Source of the DNA: JBFFXF01 sp041569895
Lineage (GTDB): Bacteria > Planctomycetota > UBA8108 > JACQVS01
Reading direction: 5' to 3'
Assembly: GCA_041569895.1 (NCBI GenBank)
Contig: JBFFXF010000371.1
Coordinates: 1 to 5,837 of the forward strand
Length of the DNA stretch: 5,837 bases
Below, piece after piece: positions 1 to 5,786 of the stretch. The notes below the pieces were generated by a model, which was not told where the DNA came from, ran no database searches, and was given only the letters and a program-made list of their open reading frames with translations. How positions within the stretch are numbered: position 1 is the first letter of the stretch; the number at the start of each line of letters is the position of its first letter. Made by a program: the position numbers and the translations under genes.

Positions 1-648
1 GCCGGTCAGGACGACGGCGGCTGGCCGGATGCTGACTTCGTCCAGGAGGACGGTCAGCAGAACGACCCGCCGGGCAATCCGAACGCCCGCGACGACGACT
101 GGTACTTCCCGGGCACGTACCCGGATCCGATCGGCGATCTGCCCGGCGGCTCGCCGCTCACCGGGGCGCTCGAGCGCGCCTTCGTGCCGACGGACCCGAA
201 CATCCGGCTCCACTTCAACCTGCCGGCCGAGCTCGCGCCGCAGGCGCTGATGCGCTTCACGACGGAGCCCCTGAACCTCGACCAGCGCGGCGAGATTCCG
301 GACCCGCGGTACCAGTTCACCGTCACCTTCAACGGCAACGAGATCCTGCCGCCGACGGTCATCACCCCCGACGATCTGGGCGTCGCGGTGACCACGGATC
401 CTTTCACCGCGAATCAGGTCGACGCCGTCGGCGGACCCGGCTTCGACAACGTCATCCAGCTCTCCGGCCAGAACCTCGAGAACGGCGGCAACTGGATGGG
501 CTTCGACTACCACCGCCTCGAGGTCGCCCGGGCGGACGGCGTGCCGGCGCTGTCGGAGATCGGCCTGCTCATCCTGACGCTGGTCATCATCCAGATCGGC
601 GCCTGGATCCTTTACCGCAAGCGGCGGCTGAAGCCGGCGAGCGCATGA
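1..648 (+). CDS. Exported surface protein with IPTL-like C-terminal sorting signal (5' partial)
   Basis: The frame is open from the first base of the window, so the N-terminus and signal peptide lie upstream; 215 residues are visible. The GTG at 184 is internal, because coding-like sequence continues upstream of it. The visible part is an acidic, Asp/Pro/Gly-rich stretch (residues 1-60, with DDDWYFPGTYPDP), then a probable beta-sandwich ending in NWMGFDYHRLEV (about 163-175), the kind of ending seen in carbohydrate-binding-like folds (weak resemblance). The C-terminus is tripartite: VPALSEIG at 181-188, a hydrophobic helix at 189-205, then RKRRLK. This matches the layout of IPTL-CTERM signals (family knowledge: IPTLSEWG, helix, basic tail, processed by exosortase H), with Val, Ala and Ile replacing consensus Ile, Thr and Trp. 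The exosortase gene lies about 750 bases downstream, which supports a substrate role. The function of the body of the protein is unknown. Confidence 0.85.
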   Translation, partial: AGQDDGGWPDADFVQEDGQQNDPPGNPNARDDDWYFPGTYPDPIGDLPGGSPLTGALERAFVPTDPNIRLHFNLPAELAPQALMRFTTEPLNLDQRGEIPDPRYQFTVTFNGNEILPPTVITPDDLGVAVTTDPFTANQVDAVGGPGFDNVIQLSGQNLENGGNWMGFDYHRLEVARADGVPALSEIGLLILTLVIIQIGAWILYRKRRLKPASA

Positions 649-661
649 TCGTGCGGGAGGG

Positions 662-698
662 AGACGGCCTGCCTCCTCCGGGGGGGCAGACCGTCTTT
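662..698 (+). terminator. Terminator-like hairpin after the sorting-signal gene
   Basis: The arm AGACGGCCTGCC (662-673) pairs with GGCAGACCGTCT (685-696) with a single C/A mismatch, giving a stem of about 12 bp that begins 13 nt after the stop codon. The hairpin runs into only three T residues (696-698), so termination may be weak. It probably separates the transcript of the sorting-signal gene from the exosortase pair. Confidence 0.55.
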
Positions 699-768
699 CC
701 CCGTCCGGTCTCGATCCGCTTCGAACGCGTGGCACCCGGGCCCGCGCCCGCCTCGTCCGCCGGGGAAA

Positions 769-777
769 GGGGGAGGT
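769..777 (+). promoter_or_regulatory. Shine-Dalgarno for the SEC-C membrane protein
   Basis: The purine run GGGGGAGGT ends 6 nt before the ATG at 784 and supports that start. No clear -10/-35 promoter could be recognised in the GC-rich stretch 699-768, although a transcript start is expected there if the preceding hairpin terminates. Confidence 0.6.
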
Positions 778-783
778 CAGCGC

Positions 784-1401
784 ATGCGGCGTGACAGCCT
801 GCCGCGGCCCGGCGCGCTTCTCCTGGTGCGGTTGCTTGTCGCCTTCGGTGTGGGGCTGGCGATCTGGTACGCCATCCGGCTTCCCTACGCGCGCTTCCAG
901 CTCGCCACCGGCGCCAAGGTGCTCTACGCGCTCGGCGTGCCGACCGAGTTCCGGCTCACGGAAGCGGGTCAGATCATCCTGTACTCGGACGGGCGGCCGC
1001 CGCTCGTCATCAAGGCCTACGAGTTCGCGCTCAGCTTCGTGTATCTCGCGGCGCTCGCGGTGATGACGCCCCTGGCGCGGCTCAAACGCGCGTGGCCTCT
1101 CCTGGCGCTGTCCTTCGTGGCGCTCTTCGTGGCGCAGTTCATCGCGCTGTGCGTGCGCGTGGCGGGCTCGTTCCTGTGGTTCGAGGGCAGCGCCGCCGCC
1201 GGCGTGGTCGACCGCATCACGCTGCTCGGCATGTTCGCCGTGACGCACGCCCTTCCGTTCTTCCTCTACGCTCCGGTACTCTTGAAGAGCGGACTCGGCG
1301 GCCCGGCGGCGACGGCGTCGGTCGGTCGCAACGAGCCCTGCCCGTGCGGGAGCGGCAAGAAGTACAAGAGGTGCTGCGGCAGTCCGGTCGAGGCGCGATG
1401 A
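784..1401 (+). CDS. Exosortase-associated integral membrane protein with C-terminal SEC-C motif
   Basis: A 205-residue protein. Hydrophobic segments at about 12-34, 79-98, 104-130 and 145-168 suggest four membrane helices. Residues 35-78 form a soluble loop, likely periplasmic. The tail carries a SEC-C motif: GRNEPCPCGSGKKYKRCC, with Cys186, Cys188, Cys197 and Cys198 in the CxC-x8-CC spacing used to bind zinc in the SecA C-terminus and in many SEC-C proteins (family knowledge). The gene overlaps the exosortase start by ATGA, so the two are probably translationally coupled and work together. I recall that short exosortases of the XrtH type are often accompanied by a small membrane protein, and this is the best guess for its role; no catalytic residues are recognised. 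A SEC-C tail on a polytopic membrane protein is unusual. A possible inference is that it contacts the ribosome, the Sec machinery or nascent substrates from the cytoplasmic side. Confidence 0.8.
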   Translation: MRRDSLPRPGALLLVRLLVAFGVGLAIWYAIRLPYARFQLATGAKVLYALGVPTEFRLTEAGQIILYSDGRPPLVIKAYEFALSFVYLAALAVMTPLARLKRAWPLLALSFVALFVAQFIALCVRVAGSFLWFEGSAAAGVVDRITLLGMFAVTHALPFFLYAPVLLKSGLGGPAATASVGRNEPCPCGSGKKYKRCCGSPVEAR

Positions 1402-1943
1402 AGTTCCTGTCGAGAGTGAAGCTCGAGCTGTTTGCGGAAACGCCTCTGGCGTTCTGCATCCGATTCGCGCTCCTGGCGGGCGTCGCGGCGGCGATCCGCC
1501 TGACCAGCGCCTTCGAGGCCTGGGTCGAGCGGCCGTTGATCATCTTCAACGCCGTGCTCGCGAACCTCTTCCTCAATCTCTTCGGCGCGGGGACCAGGCT
1601 CTCGGGGCCGGTGATCAGCTCACCGGACTTCTCGATCGAGGTCGTCGCCGGCTGCACCGGCATCCTCGTGTTCCTCCTCTTCACATCGGTGGTGATTGCG
1701 TTTCCGACGACGTGGAAGCGCAAGCTGCTGGCGATCCTGACCGGCACGGCGATCATCTTCTGCGTCAACCAGCTGAGGATCGTCAGCCTCTTCGGGATCG
1801 GCCGCATCTATCCCTCGCTCTTCGAGGACCTCCACCTCTACGTCTGGCAGGGGGTGCTCATCATCTGCGTCGCCTTCTACTGGTACCGCTGGGCGATGCG
1901 CGTCAGCACGCCGGAGCCCGCGGAGGCGTCGGCGGCGGGGTAG
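1398..1943 (+). CDS. xrtH: Exosortase, XrtH-like (sorting transpeptidase/protease)
   Basis: A 181-residue polytopic membrane protein of the exosortase/archaeosortase family. The three conserved catalytic positions are visible: Cys86 in AGCTGI, Arg127 in NQLRIVSLFG, and His146 in LHLYVWQG, each in or next to a hydrophobic segment. Membrane segments are around 18-36, 46-64, 88-102, 110-124 and 150-165. The protein is short and lacks the extra N-terminal helices and EpsI domain of longer exosortases, as expected for the single-domain XrtH class that handles IPTL-type signals. The upstream gene ends in exactly such a signal. The ATG at 1398 overlaps the preceding stop (ATGA); an upstream extension of this frame runs through the SEC-C gene in another frame and is not credible. 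The predicted role is cleavage of sorting signals at the inner membrane and transfer of the protein to a surface anchor. Membership of the exosortase family is secure; assignment to the H subtype is inferred from length and substrate. Confidence 0.9.
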   Translation: MKFLSRVKLELFAETPLAFCIRFALLAGVAAAIRLTSAFEAWVERPLIIFNAVLANLFLNLFGAGTRLSGPVISSPDFSIEVVAGCTGILVFLLFTSVVIAFPTTWKRKLLAILTGTAIIFCVNQLRIVSLFGIGRIYPSLFEDLHLYVWQGVLIICVAFYWYRWAMRVSTPEPAEASAAG

Positions 1944-1966
1944 GTCGGCCGCAGTGGCGTCGGGTC

Positions 1967-1985
1967 GCCGGGCTCGATGCCCGGC
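1967..1985 (+). other. GC hairpin downstream of the exosortase
   Basis: GCCGGGC (1967-1973) and GCCCGGC (1979-1985) form a perfect 7-bp stem with loop TCGAT, 24 nt after the exosortase stop. A TTTT run lies only at 1999-2002, 13 nt further on, so it is not a textbook terminator. It may weakly terminate or protect the mRNA end. Confidence 0.35.
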
Positions 1986-2135
1986 TGCCGCCGGATCCTT
2001 TTGCACGGGCCGAAGTTGCGGCGCCGGGCGAGCCGCCTCCCGCGCTCCCCTCTCCGACGATCCGGGATTCCCCTCTAAGAAACTCGCCGTCCGTCCGTGT
2101 CAACCACCGGAGGGCCTTCGTTGATGCCAGGGACA

Positions 2136-2147
2136 CCTGCCGGCAGG
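2136..2147. promoter_or_regulatory. Perfect 12-bp palindrome before the ribosome binding site
   Basis: CCTGCCGGCAGG is a perfect palindrome ending one base before the Shine-Dalgarno region of the thioredoxin-like gene. It could be an operator or form a small mRNA structure near the ribosome binding site. In DNA this rich in GC such a palindrome can also arise by chance. No regulator can be named. Confidence 0.25.
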
Positions 2148-2148
2148 C

Positions 2149-2155
2149 AAAGGAG
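2149..2155 (+). promoter_or_regulatory. Strong Shine-Dalgarno for the thioredoxin-like gene
   Basis: AAAGGAG lies 6 nt before the ATG at 2162. It is the clearest ribosome binding site in the window and fixes this start, giving a protein that begins with a signal peptide. This matters because the same frame is open upstream as far as 1712. Confidence 0.8.
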
Positions 2156-2161
2156 AGTGCG

Positions 2162-3181
2162 ATGACGCGGATCGGCACGCTGGTTCTCGGGATGCTGCTT
2201 TCGACGTCCTTTCTTCCCGGTGGCGAGGTCGATCTCGCCACGCCGCGGAGCTGCACGACGTGCGGCCAGGAGACCTACGGGACTGCCGTCCAGTGGGCGG
2301 GAAGCCCCGCCGAGGCGGCCCGGCGGGCGCGCGCCGAGGAGAAGCTGGTCTTCGTGCTCCACGTCTCGGGTCACTTCGAGGACCCGGCGTTCACGTGAAA
2401 CAACGCGCAGGCGCTCCGTGTGAACGCCCTGACCAGCCCCGAGGTCGGCAAGTACATCGGCGAGCACTTCGTCTCCTCGTTCCAGAAGGTCGCGACCTTC
2501 CGCATCGTCAACGGCGCCAAGCAGGGCGGCAATGTCGCCGCGTACTTCTGCGCGCCCGACGGGCGAGTCCTTCACGTCATCGCCGGTCCGGTCGACGCGG
2601 CGACGCTTCTCGGCGAGGCGAAGTGGGTGGTCGACAGCGTCAGGAAGGCGATCGAGGAGAGCAAGCGGACCGACAGGAACTTCAAGGCGATCTTCCGCAC
2701 GTGGCACGCCGAGAGGCTGCGTCGCGAGCACGGGTTCGTCGTCAAGCCCGTGACCTTCGACTCGCCGTCTGACCCGGACGGCCCGCTGACCTTCCGCGAT
2801 CCGACCGGCAGGCCGCTGGTCCCCGTGCTGCCTCCGCCGCCCATCGACGGTCCGGACGTGTCGCTCGACGGCGCCGGCCCGGTCGACGTCGCCAGGCTCC
2901 AGAGGGCCGAGGCGACCGCCGCGGGCGCCAGGAAGCTCGTCGACAGGCGAGGCCGGCGCTGGGTGCTCGGGAACAAGGGACGCGTGCACCAGCTGCTCGC
3001 CGCGCACGGCATGGTCAAGATCGAGAAGATCTACGGCACGATCTTCCAGAACATCCTCGGCGAGCGGGTGAGCACCGCTCCCGTGGTGACGATCAACGGC
3101 CCCGAGAGCACCCGTACGGCGGTCTGCCTCCACTGCGAGTCGAAGCGCGCGGTGGCCTTGATCGAAAGGGGGCGGCGTTGA
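2162..3181 (+). CDS. Exported thioredoxin-like protein with in-frame TGA, probable selenoprotein (Sec79)
   Basis: The product is 339 residues if the TGA at 2396-2398 is read through as residue 79; otherwise it is a 78-residue fragment. Residues 5-20 are a hydrophobic signal segment. A CTTC motif lies at 31-34. Strand KLVFVLHVSG (61-70) is followed by HFEDPAFT, the TGA codon, NNAQALR and an amphipathic helix, an arrangement like a thioredoxin-fold strand, active-site loop and helix. The second half of the fold is suggested by GGNVAAYFCAPDGRVLH (122-138, with Cys130). A proline-rich linker follows (about 213-230), then a C-terminal domain ending in CLHC (322-325). Both sides of the TGA have the same frame, GC-rich third positions and coherent protein sequence, and no second defect is visible. 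The TGA sits where a redox Cys would be expected, and a SECIS-like hairpin follows. The likely role is a periplasmic or envelope thiol/selenol redox protein. Alternatives are a nonsense mutation or a sequencing error. The stop overlaps the TTG start of the next gene. Confidence 0.75.
2408..2431 (+). promoter_or_regulatory. Candidate bacterial SECIS hairpin
   Basis: Downstream of the TGA, GGCG (2410-2413) pairs with CGCC (2425-2428). Above it, after a C/A mismatch, TC (2415-2416) pairs with GA (2422-2423), leaving apical loop CGUGU (2417-2421). Below it, CA (2408-2409) pairs with TG (2430-2431) with C2429 bulged. The loop starts 19 nt after the TGA (16 nt if the upper two pairs are not counted) and has a G in its second position followed by U, as in known bacterial SECIS elements that bind SelB. 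The stem is short, so this supports selenocysteine insertion but does not prove it. Confidence 0.5.
3165..3172 (+). promoter_or_regulatory. Shine-Dalgarno deciding a TTG start
   Basis: AAAGGGGG lies 5 nt before the TTG at 3178. That TTG overlaps the preceding TGA (TTGA) and is directly followed by codons for a signal peptide. No ATG or GTG near by gives a signal peptide, so TTG is the best start. Confidence 0.65.
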
Positions 3182-5532
3182 TCTCGCGCGTGCTCCTCGC
3201 TCCGGCGATCGTGCTCGCGACATCCTCCGGCGCGCTGGCCGCCGGGCTGGTCATCCCCGAGGAGCCCGACCTGCCGCCGATGGCCCTGACGTCGCACGTC
3301 GTCCGTGTCGAGATCGAGGGCCAGGCGGCGAGCACCGCCGTCGAGCAGACGTTCGCGAACAACACGCAGCGCCGTCTCGAGGCGCAGTACGTCTTTCCCG
3401 TGCCGGAGGGCGCGGCGGTGAGCGGCTTCGTCATGCAGCTCGACGGCCGCGAGCTGGGGGGCGAGATCGTGCGCGAGGAGAGGGCGCGCGAGATCTACCA
3501 GAGCGTCATCCGGCGGTCCGGCGACGCGGGGCTGCTCGAGTACATCGGCAACGACGTCTTTCGGACCAGTCTCTTTCCCGTCGAGCCGGGCCGTCCGGTG
3601 CGGATCGCCGTCCGGTTCCAGCAGGTGCTCGCGGCCGAGAGCGGACTCGTGCACTACGTCTATCCGATGCGCGACGGGCCGAGGCGCGGGCCGACCGTCC
3701 ACGGCGAGTTCCGCCTCGAGGCGGTCATCCGGAGCGCGACGCCGATCCGCAACGTCTACAGCCCGAGTCACGACGTCGTCGTCGAGCGCTCACGCGAACG
3801 GGAGGCCAGGGTGACCTTCGGCGTCGAGGACACGACGCTGATGAAGGACTTCCACCTCTACTACGGGGTGAGCGATCAGGACGTCGGGCTCGACCTGCTG
3901 ACCTACCGGCCCGACGGCGCGCCGGAGGGATACTTCTTGATGGCGATCTCGCCGCGCAGCCGTCTGCAGGCCGAGCGTGTGGTCGAGCGAGACATCGTCT
4001 TCGTCGTCGATACCTCGGGGAGCATGGAGGGCGACAAGATCCGCCAGGCGCGAAACGCCCTGCGATACGCCATCACCAACCTCAACGACGGTGATCGATT
4101 CGGGCTGGTGCGGTTCTCGACCGATGTCTACCCGTGGAACGAGCGCTTTGTCGCCGCCACCTCCGAGAACCGCAGCCTCGCGCTGACGTGGGTCGACGGC
4201 CTCGGCGCGCGCGGCGGAACGGACATCGCCGGGGCGCTCGACAGGTCACTCTCGTTTCCGAGGGACCCGGCGCGGCCGTGCTTCGTCATCTTCCTCACCG
4301 ACGGCAGGCCGACGATCGGCACGACGATCGAGCCGCCGAAGATCCTGGCGAACGTCCGGGACGCGGCGTCGCCGTCGCGTGGGACGACCGTGCGCGTCTT
4401 CACGTGGGGCGTGGGCTACGACGTCGACCCGCAGCTCCTCGACAGCATCGCGTCGTCGACCGGCGGCGTGAGCGAGTACGTCAGGCCGGAGGAGGACATC
4501 GCCGCGAAGGTGACAGCGTTTTACAACAGGACGAGCCATCCCGTCCTCACCGACATGAAGCTCGAGGTCGAGGGCGGCGCCGTCGAGCTCCTCGATCTCC
4601 ACCCGAGGACGGTGCCCGACCTCTACGCCGGCACGCAGGTCGTCCTTCTCGGCCGCTACACCGGGGACGGCGAGGTGGCGCTGCGCCTCGAGGGGCGCGT
4701 CAACGACGAGACCGAGCGCTTCGACTACCGGGCGGTCTTTCCCCGCAGTGACGCGCGGCGCGAGTTCGTCGAGCTGCTCTGGGCGAGGCGCCGGATCGGG
4801 TACCTGCTCGATTCGATCCGGGAGCAGGGGGAGGAGCGGGAGCTCGTCGACGAGGCGATCCGGCTGTCGATGCACTACGGCATCCAGACGCCGTACACGA
4901 GCTACCTGATCCTCGATGACGGTCAAGTCGCATCGGCGACGAGCCCATCGAGCGACGGGGCGCGGCGGGGCACCCGCGCGCTCCTGGCGCGGCGCGACAG
5001 GGCCGTGGACGCGGTCCGTCTGCGATTCGCCCGCAACCGCCGCGAGCTCGACGCGCTCGCCGGCGAGGCGGTCGCGGAGGAGCAGCGGCGCGGAGAGAGT
5101 CTTTCGCTCGCGGCGGTCTCCGCCGGAGCGCGTCGCAAGCAGAACGCCCTCGCCGAGAACCTCGCACAGGGCTTCGAGAGCAGAGCCGGCAGGGCGGCCG
5201 TCGAGACGGCGACGTACCTGCGGCGCCTCAAGGAGGCCGAGAGAGAGGACCGGGGCGCCATCGCGCCGTTCCGTCGGGCCGCGGGGACGCGGTTCTACTC
5301 GTATCGCGGGCTCTGGGTCGACGAGCGCTTCCGGGCGAGCGACGCGGTGACCGTGGTGCGGTTCGCGAGCCCGGCCTACTTCCGCCTCATCGAGAGGCAT
5401 CCGGAGCTGATCCGCGCGCTGAGGGTCTCGCGGGCGTTGATCTACGTCACCGCTCCCGGCAAGGCCCTCGTCGTCGCCGCCACCGGCGCGGAGCGACTCG
5501 GCGATGAGGAGATGGCCGAGCTGTTTCGGTGA
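3178..5532 (+). CDS. Secreted VIT and von Willebrand factor A domain protein
   Basis: A 784-residue protein. The signal peptide is about 1-21, with ALA/A a good signal peptidase I site. A VIT domain (about 32-152) shows its hallmarks: VEQTFANNTQRRLEAQYVFP, PEGAAVSGF, and GNDVFRTSLFPVEPG. A VWA domain (about 272-450) has a complete MIDAS metal site: Asp278-x-Ser280-x-Ser282 in DTSGSM, Thr348 in GGTD, and Asp375 in LTDG. After a beta-rich region comes HYGIQTPYTSYL (566-577), a motif I associate with bacterial VIT-VWA proteins. Next is a very charged, Arg/Glu/Ala-rich helical stretch (about 590-700), then a small conserved-looking C-terminal domain (from about 702, with GLWVDERF and VTVVRFASPAYFRLI). 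There is no C-terminal sorting signal or membrane helix, so it is probably periplasmic or secreted. VWA domains with a MIDAS bind protein ligands through Mg2+; the partner is unknown. The TTGA overlap means co-expression with the thioredoxin-like protein. There is a single Cys (368), beside the MIDAS strand. Confidence 0.9.
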   Translation: MISRVLLAPAIVLATSSGALAAGLVIPEEPDLPPMALTSHVVRVEIEGQAASTAVEQTFANNTQRRLEAQYVFPVPEGAAVSGFVMQLDGRELGGEIVREERAREIYQSVIRRSGDAGLLEYIGNDVFRTSLFPVEPGRPVRIAVRFQQVLAAESGLVHYVYPMRDGPRRGPTVHGEFRLEAVIRSATPIRNVYSPSHDVVVERSREREARVTFGVEDTTLMKDFHLYYGVSDQDVGLDLLTYRPDGAPEGYFLMAISPRSRLQAERVVERDIVFVVDTSGSMEGDKIRQARNALRYAITNLNDGDRFGLVRFSTDVYPWNERFVAATSENRSLALTWVDGLGARGGTDIAGALDRSLSFPRDPARPCFVIFLTDGRPTIGTTIEPPKILANVRDAASPSRGTTVRVFTWGVGYDVDPQLLDSIASSTGGVSEYVRPEEDIAAKVTAFYNRTSHPVLTDMKLEVEGGAVELLDLHPRTVPDLYAGTQVVLLGRYTGDGEVALRLEGRVNDETERFDYRAVFPRSDARREFVELLWARRRIGYLLDSIREQGEERELVDEAIRLSMHYGIQTPYTSYLILDDGQVASATSPSSDGARRGTRALLARRDRAVDAVRLRFARNRRELDALAGEAVAEEQRRGESLSLAAVSAGARRKQNALAENLAQGFESRAGRAAVETATYLRRLKEAEREDRGAIAPFRRAAGTRFYSYRGLWVDERFRASDAVTVVRFASPAYFRLIERHPELIRALRVSRALIYVTAPGKALVVAATGAERLGDEEMAELFR

Positions 5533-5533
5533 C

Positions 5534-5569
5534 GGGGCTCGGGGTCGCGGTGGTGGATGGGGTGGTGGA
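5534..5569 (+). other. G-tract block after the VIT-VWA stop
   Basis: Immediately after the stop codon the + strand carries repeated G runs (GGGG, GGGG, several GG, GGGG, GG, GG) separated by short spacers. This could form a G-quadruplex in DNA or in the nascent transcript, which might act as a 3' end or pausing signal. No conventional terminator hairpin with a T-run is seen after the stop. The structure is inferred from base pattern only. Confidence 0.4.
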
Positions 5570-5573
5570 GTTG

Positions 5574-5638
5574 GATTCGATTGCGATACCGACTCCGATT
5601 CCGACTCCGATACCGATGACCGATTCCGACTCCGATCC
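5574..5638. repeat. Degenerate hexamer array I, GA(T/C)(T/A)CC units
   Basis: About eleven tandem units of consensus GA(T/C)(T/A)CC: GATACC, GACTCC, GATTCC, GACTCC, GATACC and so on. One unit is 7 nt (GATGACC) and the first is shortened (GATTC). The units are variants rather than perfect copies, with variation concentrated at positions 3 and 4. Confidence 0.85.
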
Positions 5639-5652
5639 CATTGTTGCAAAAA

Positions 5653-5688
5653 CGTACCCGTACCCGTACCCGTACCCGTTCCCGTCCT
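5653..5688. repeat. Hexamer array II, CGTACC units
   Basis: Four perfect tandem CGTACC units (5653-5676) are followed by CGTTCC and CGTCCT. The period is the same 6 nt as in the flanking arrays, but the unit sequence is distinct. The array sits between arrays I and III and is preceded by the local A/T-rich island TTGTTGCAAAAA (5641-5652). Confidence 0.85.
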
Positions 5689-5703
5689 CGAGGGCTCTGG
5701 TTG

Positions 5704-5720
5704 CGGAGTCCGAGACTCCG
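5704..5720. repeat. Perfect 7-bp inverted repeat at the edge of array III
   Basis: CGGAGTC and GACTCCG are separated by CGA, giving a perfect stem of 7 bp with a 3-nt loop. The right arm is a normal array unit (GACTCC) and the left arm is its reverse complement. No T-run follows, so it is not called a terminator. Confidence 0.5.
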
Positions 5721-5786
5721 ATAACGATGGCCGATACCGATACCGACTCCGATGCCCGATACCGACTCCGACTCCGACTCGATGCG
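5706..5786. repeat. Degenerate hexamer array III, GA(T/C)(T/A)CC units
   Basis: A second block of the array I repeat family, with about thirteen units: GAGTCC, GAGACTCC, GATAAC, GATGGCC, GATACC twice, GACTCC, GATGCCC, GATACC, GACTCC twice, GACTC and GATGCG. Seven-nucleotide units (GATGGCC, GATGCCC) recur, as does GATGACC in array I. From 5787 to the window end (5837) I see only GC-rich sequence with no recognisable feature. Confidence 0.8.

Noticed and set aside
2121..2160. A -35-like TTGATG before the thioredoxin-like gene.
   Set aside because: No matching -10 element lies at a suitable distance, and the match is too weak to call a promoter.
1712..2398. Long + strand frame running from inside the exosortase gene to the TGA at 2396.
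   Set aside because: Only the part from the ATG at 2162 has a ribosome binding site and a signal peptide. The earlier part shadows the exosortase gene and the spacer.
2420..3181. A separate gene starting at the GTG at 2420, making the thioredoxin-like region two genes.
   Set aside because: There is no good ribosome binding site before it, and it would start in the middle of a helix. Codons between the TGA and the GTG already read sensibly in the same frame.
4246..5649. Long minus-strand open frame (467 codons) opposite the VIT-VWA gene, and similar antisense frames elsewhere.
   Set aside because: Antisense frames of this kind are expected opposite GC-rich coding sequence. The translations are Arg/Pro/Asp-rich without recognisable domains, and the + strand gene has clear domains.
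5574..5786. CRISPR array.
   Set aside because: The repeats are 6-nt tandem units without spacers of uniform length, and no cas genes are seen.
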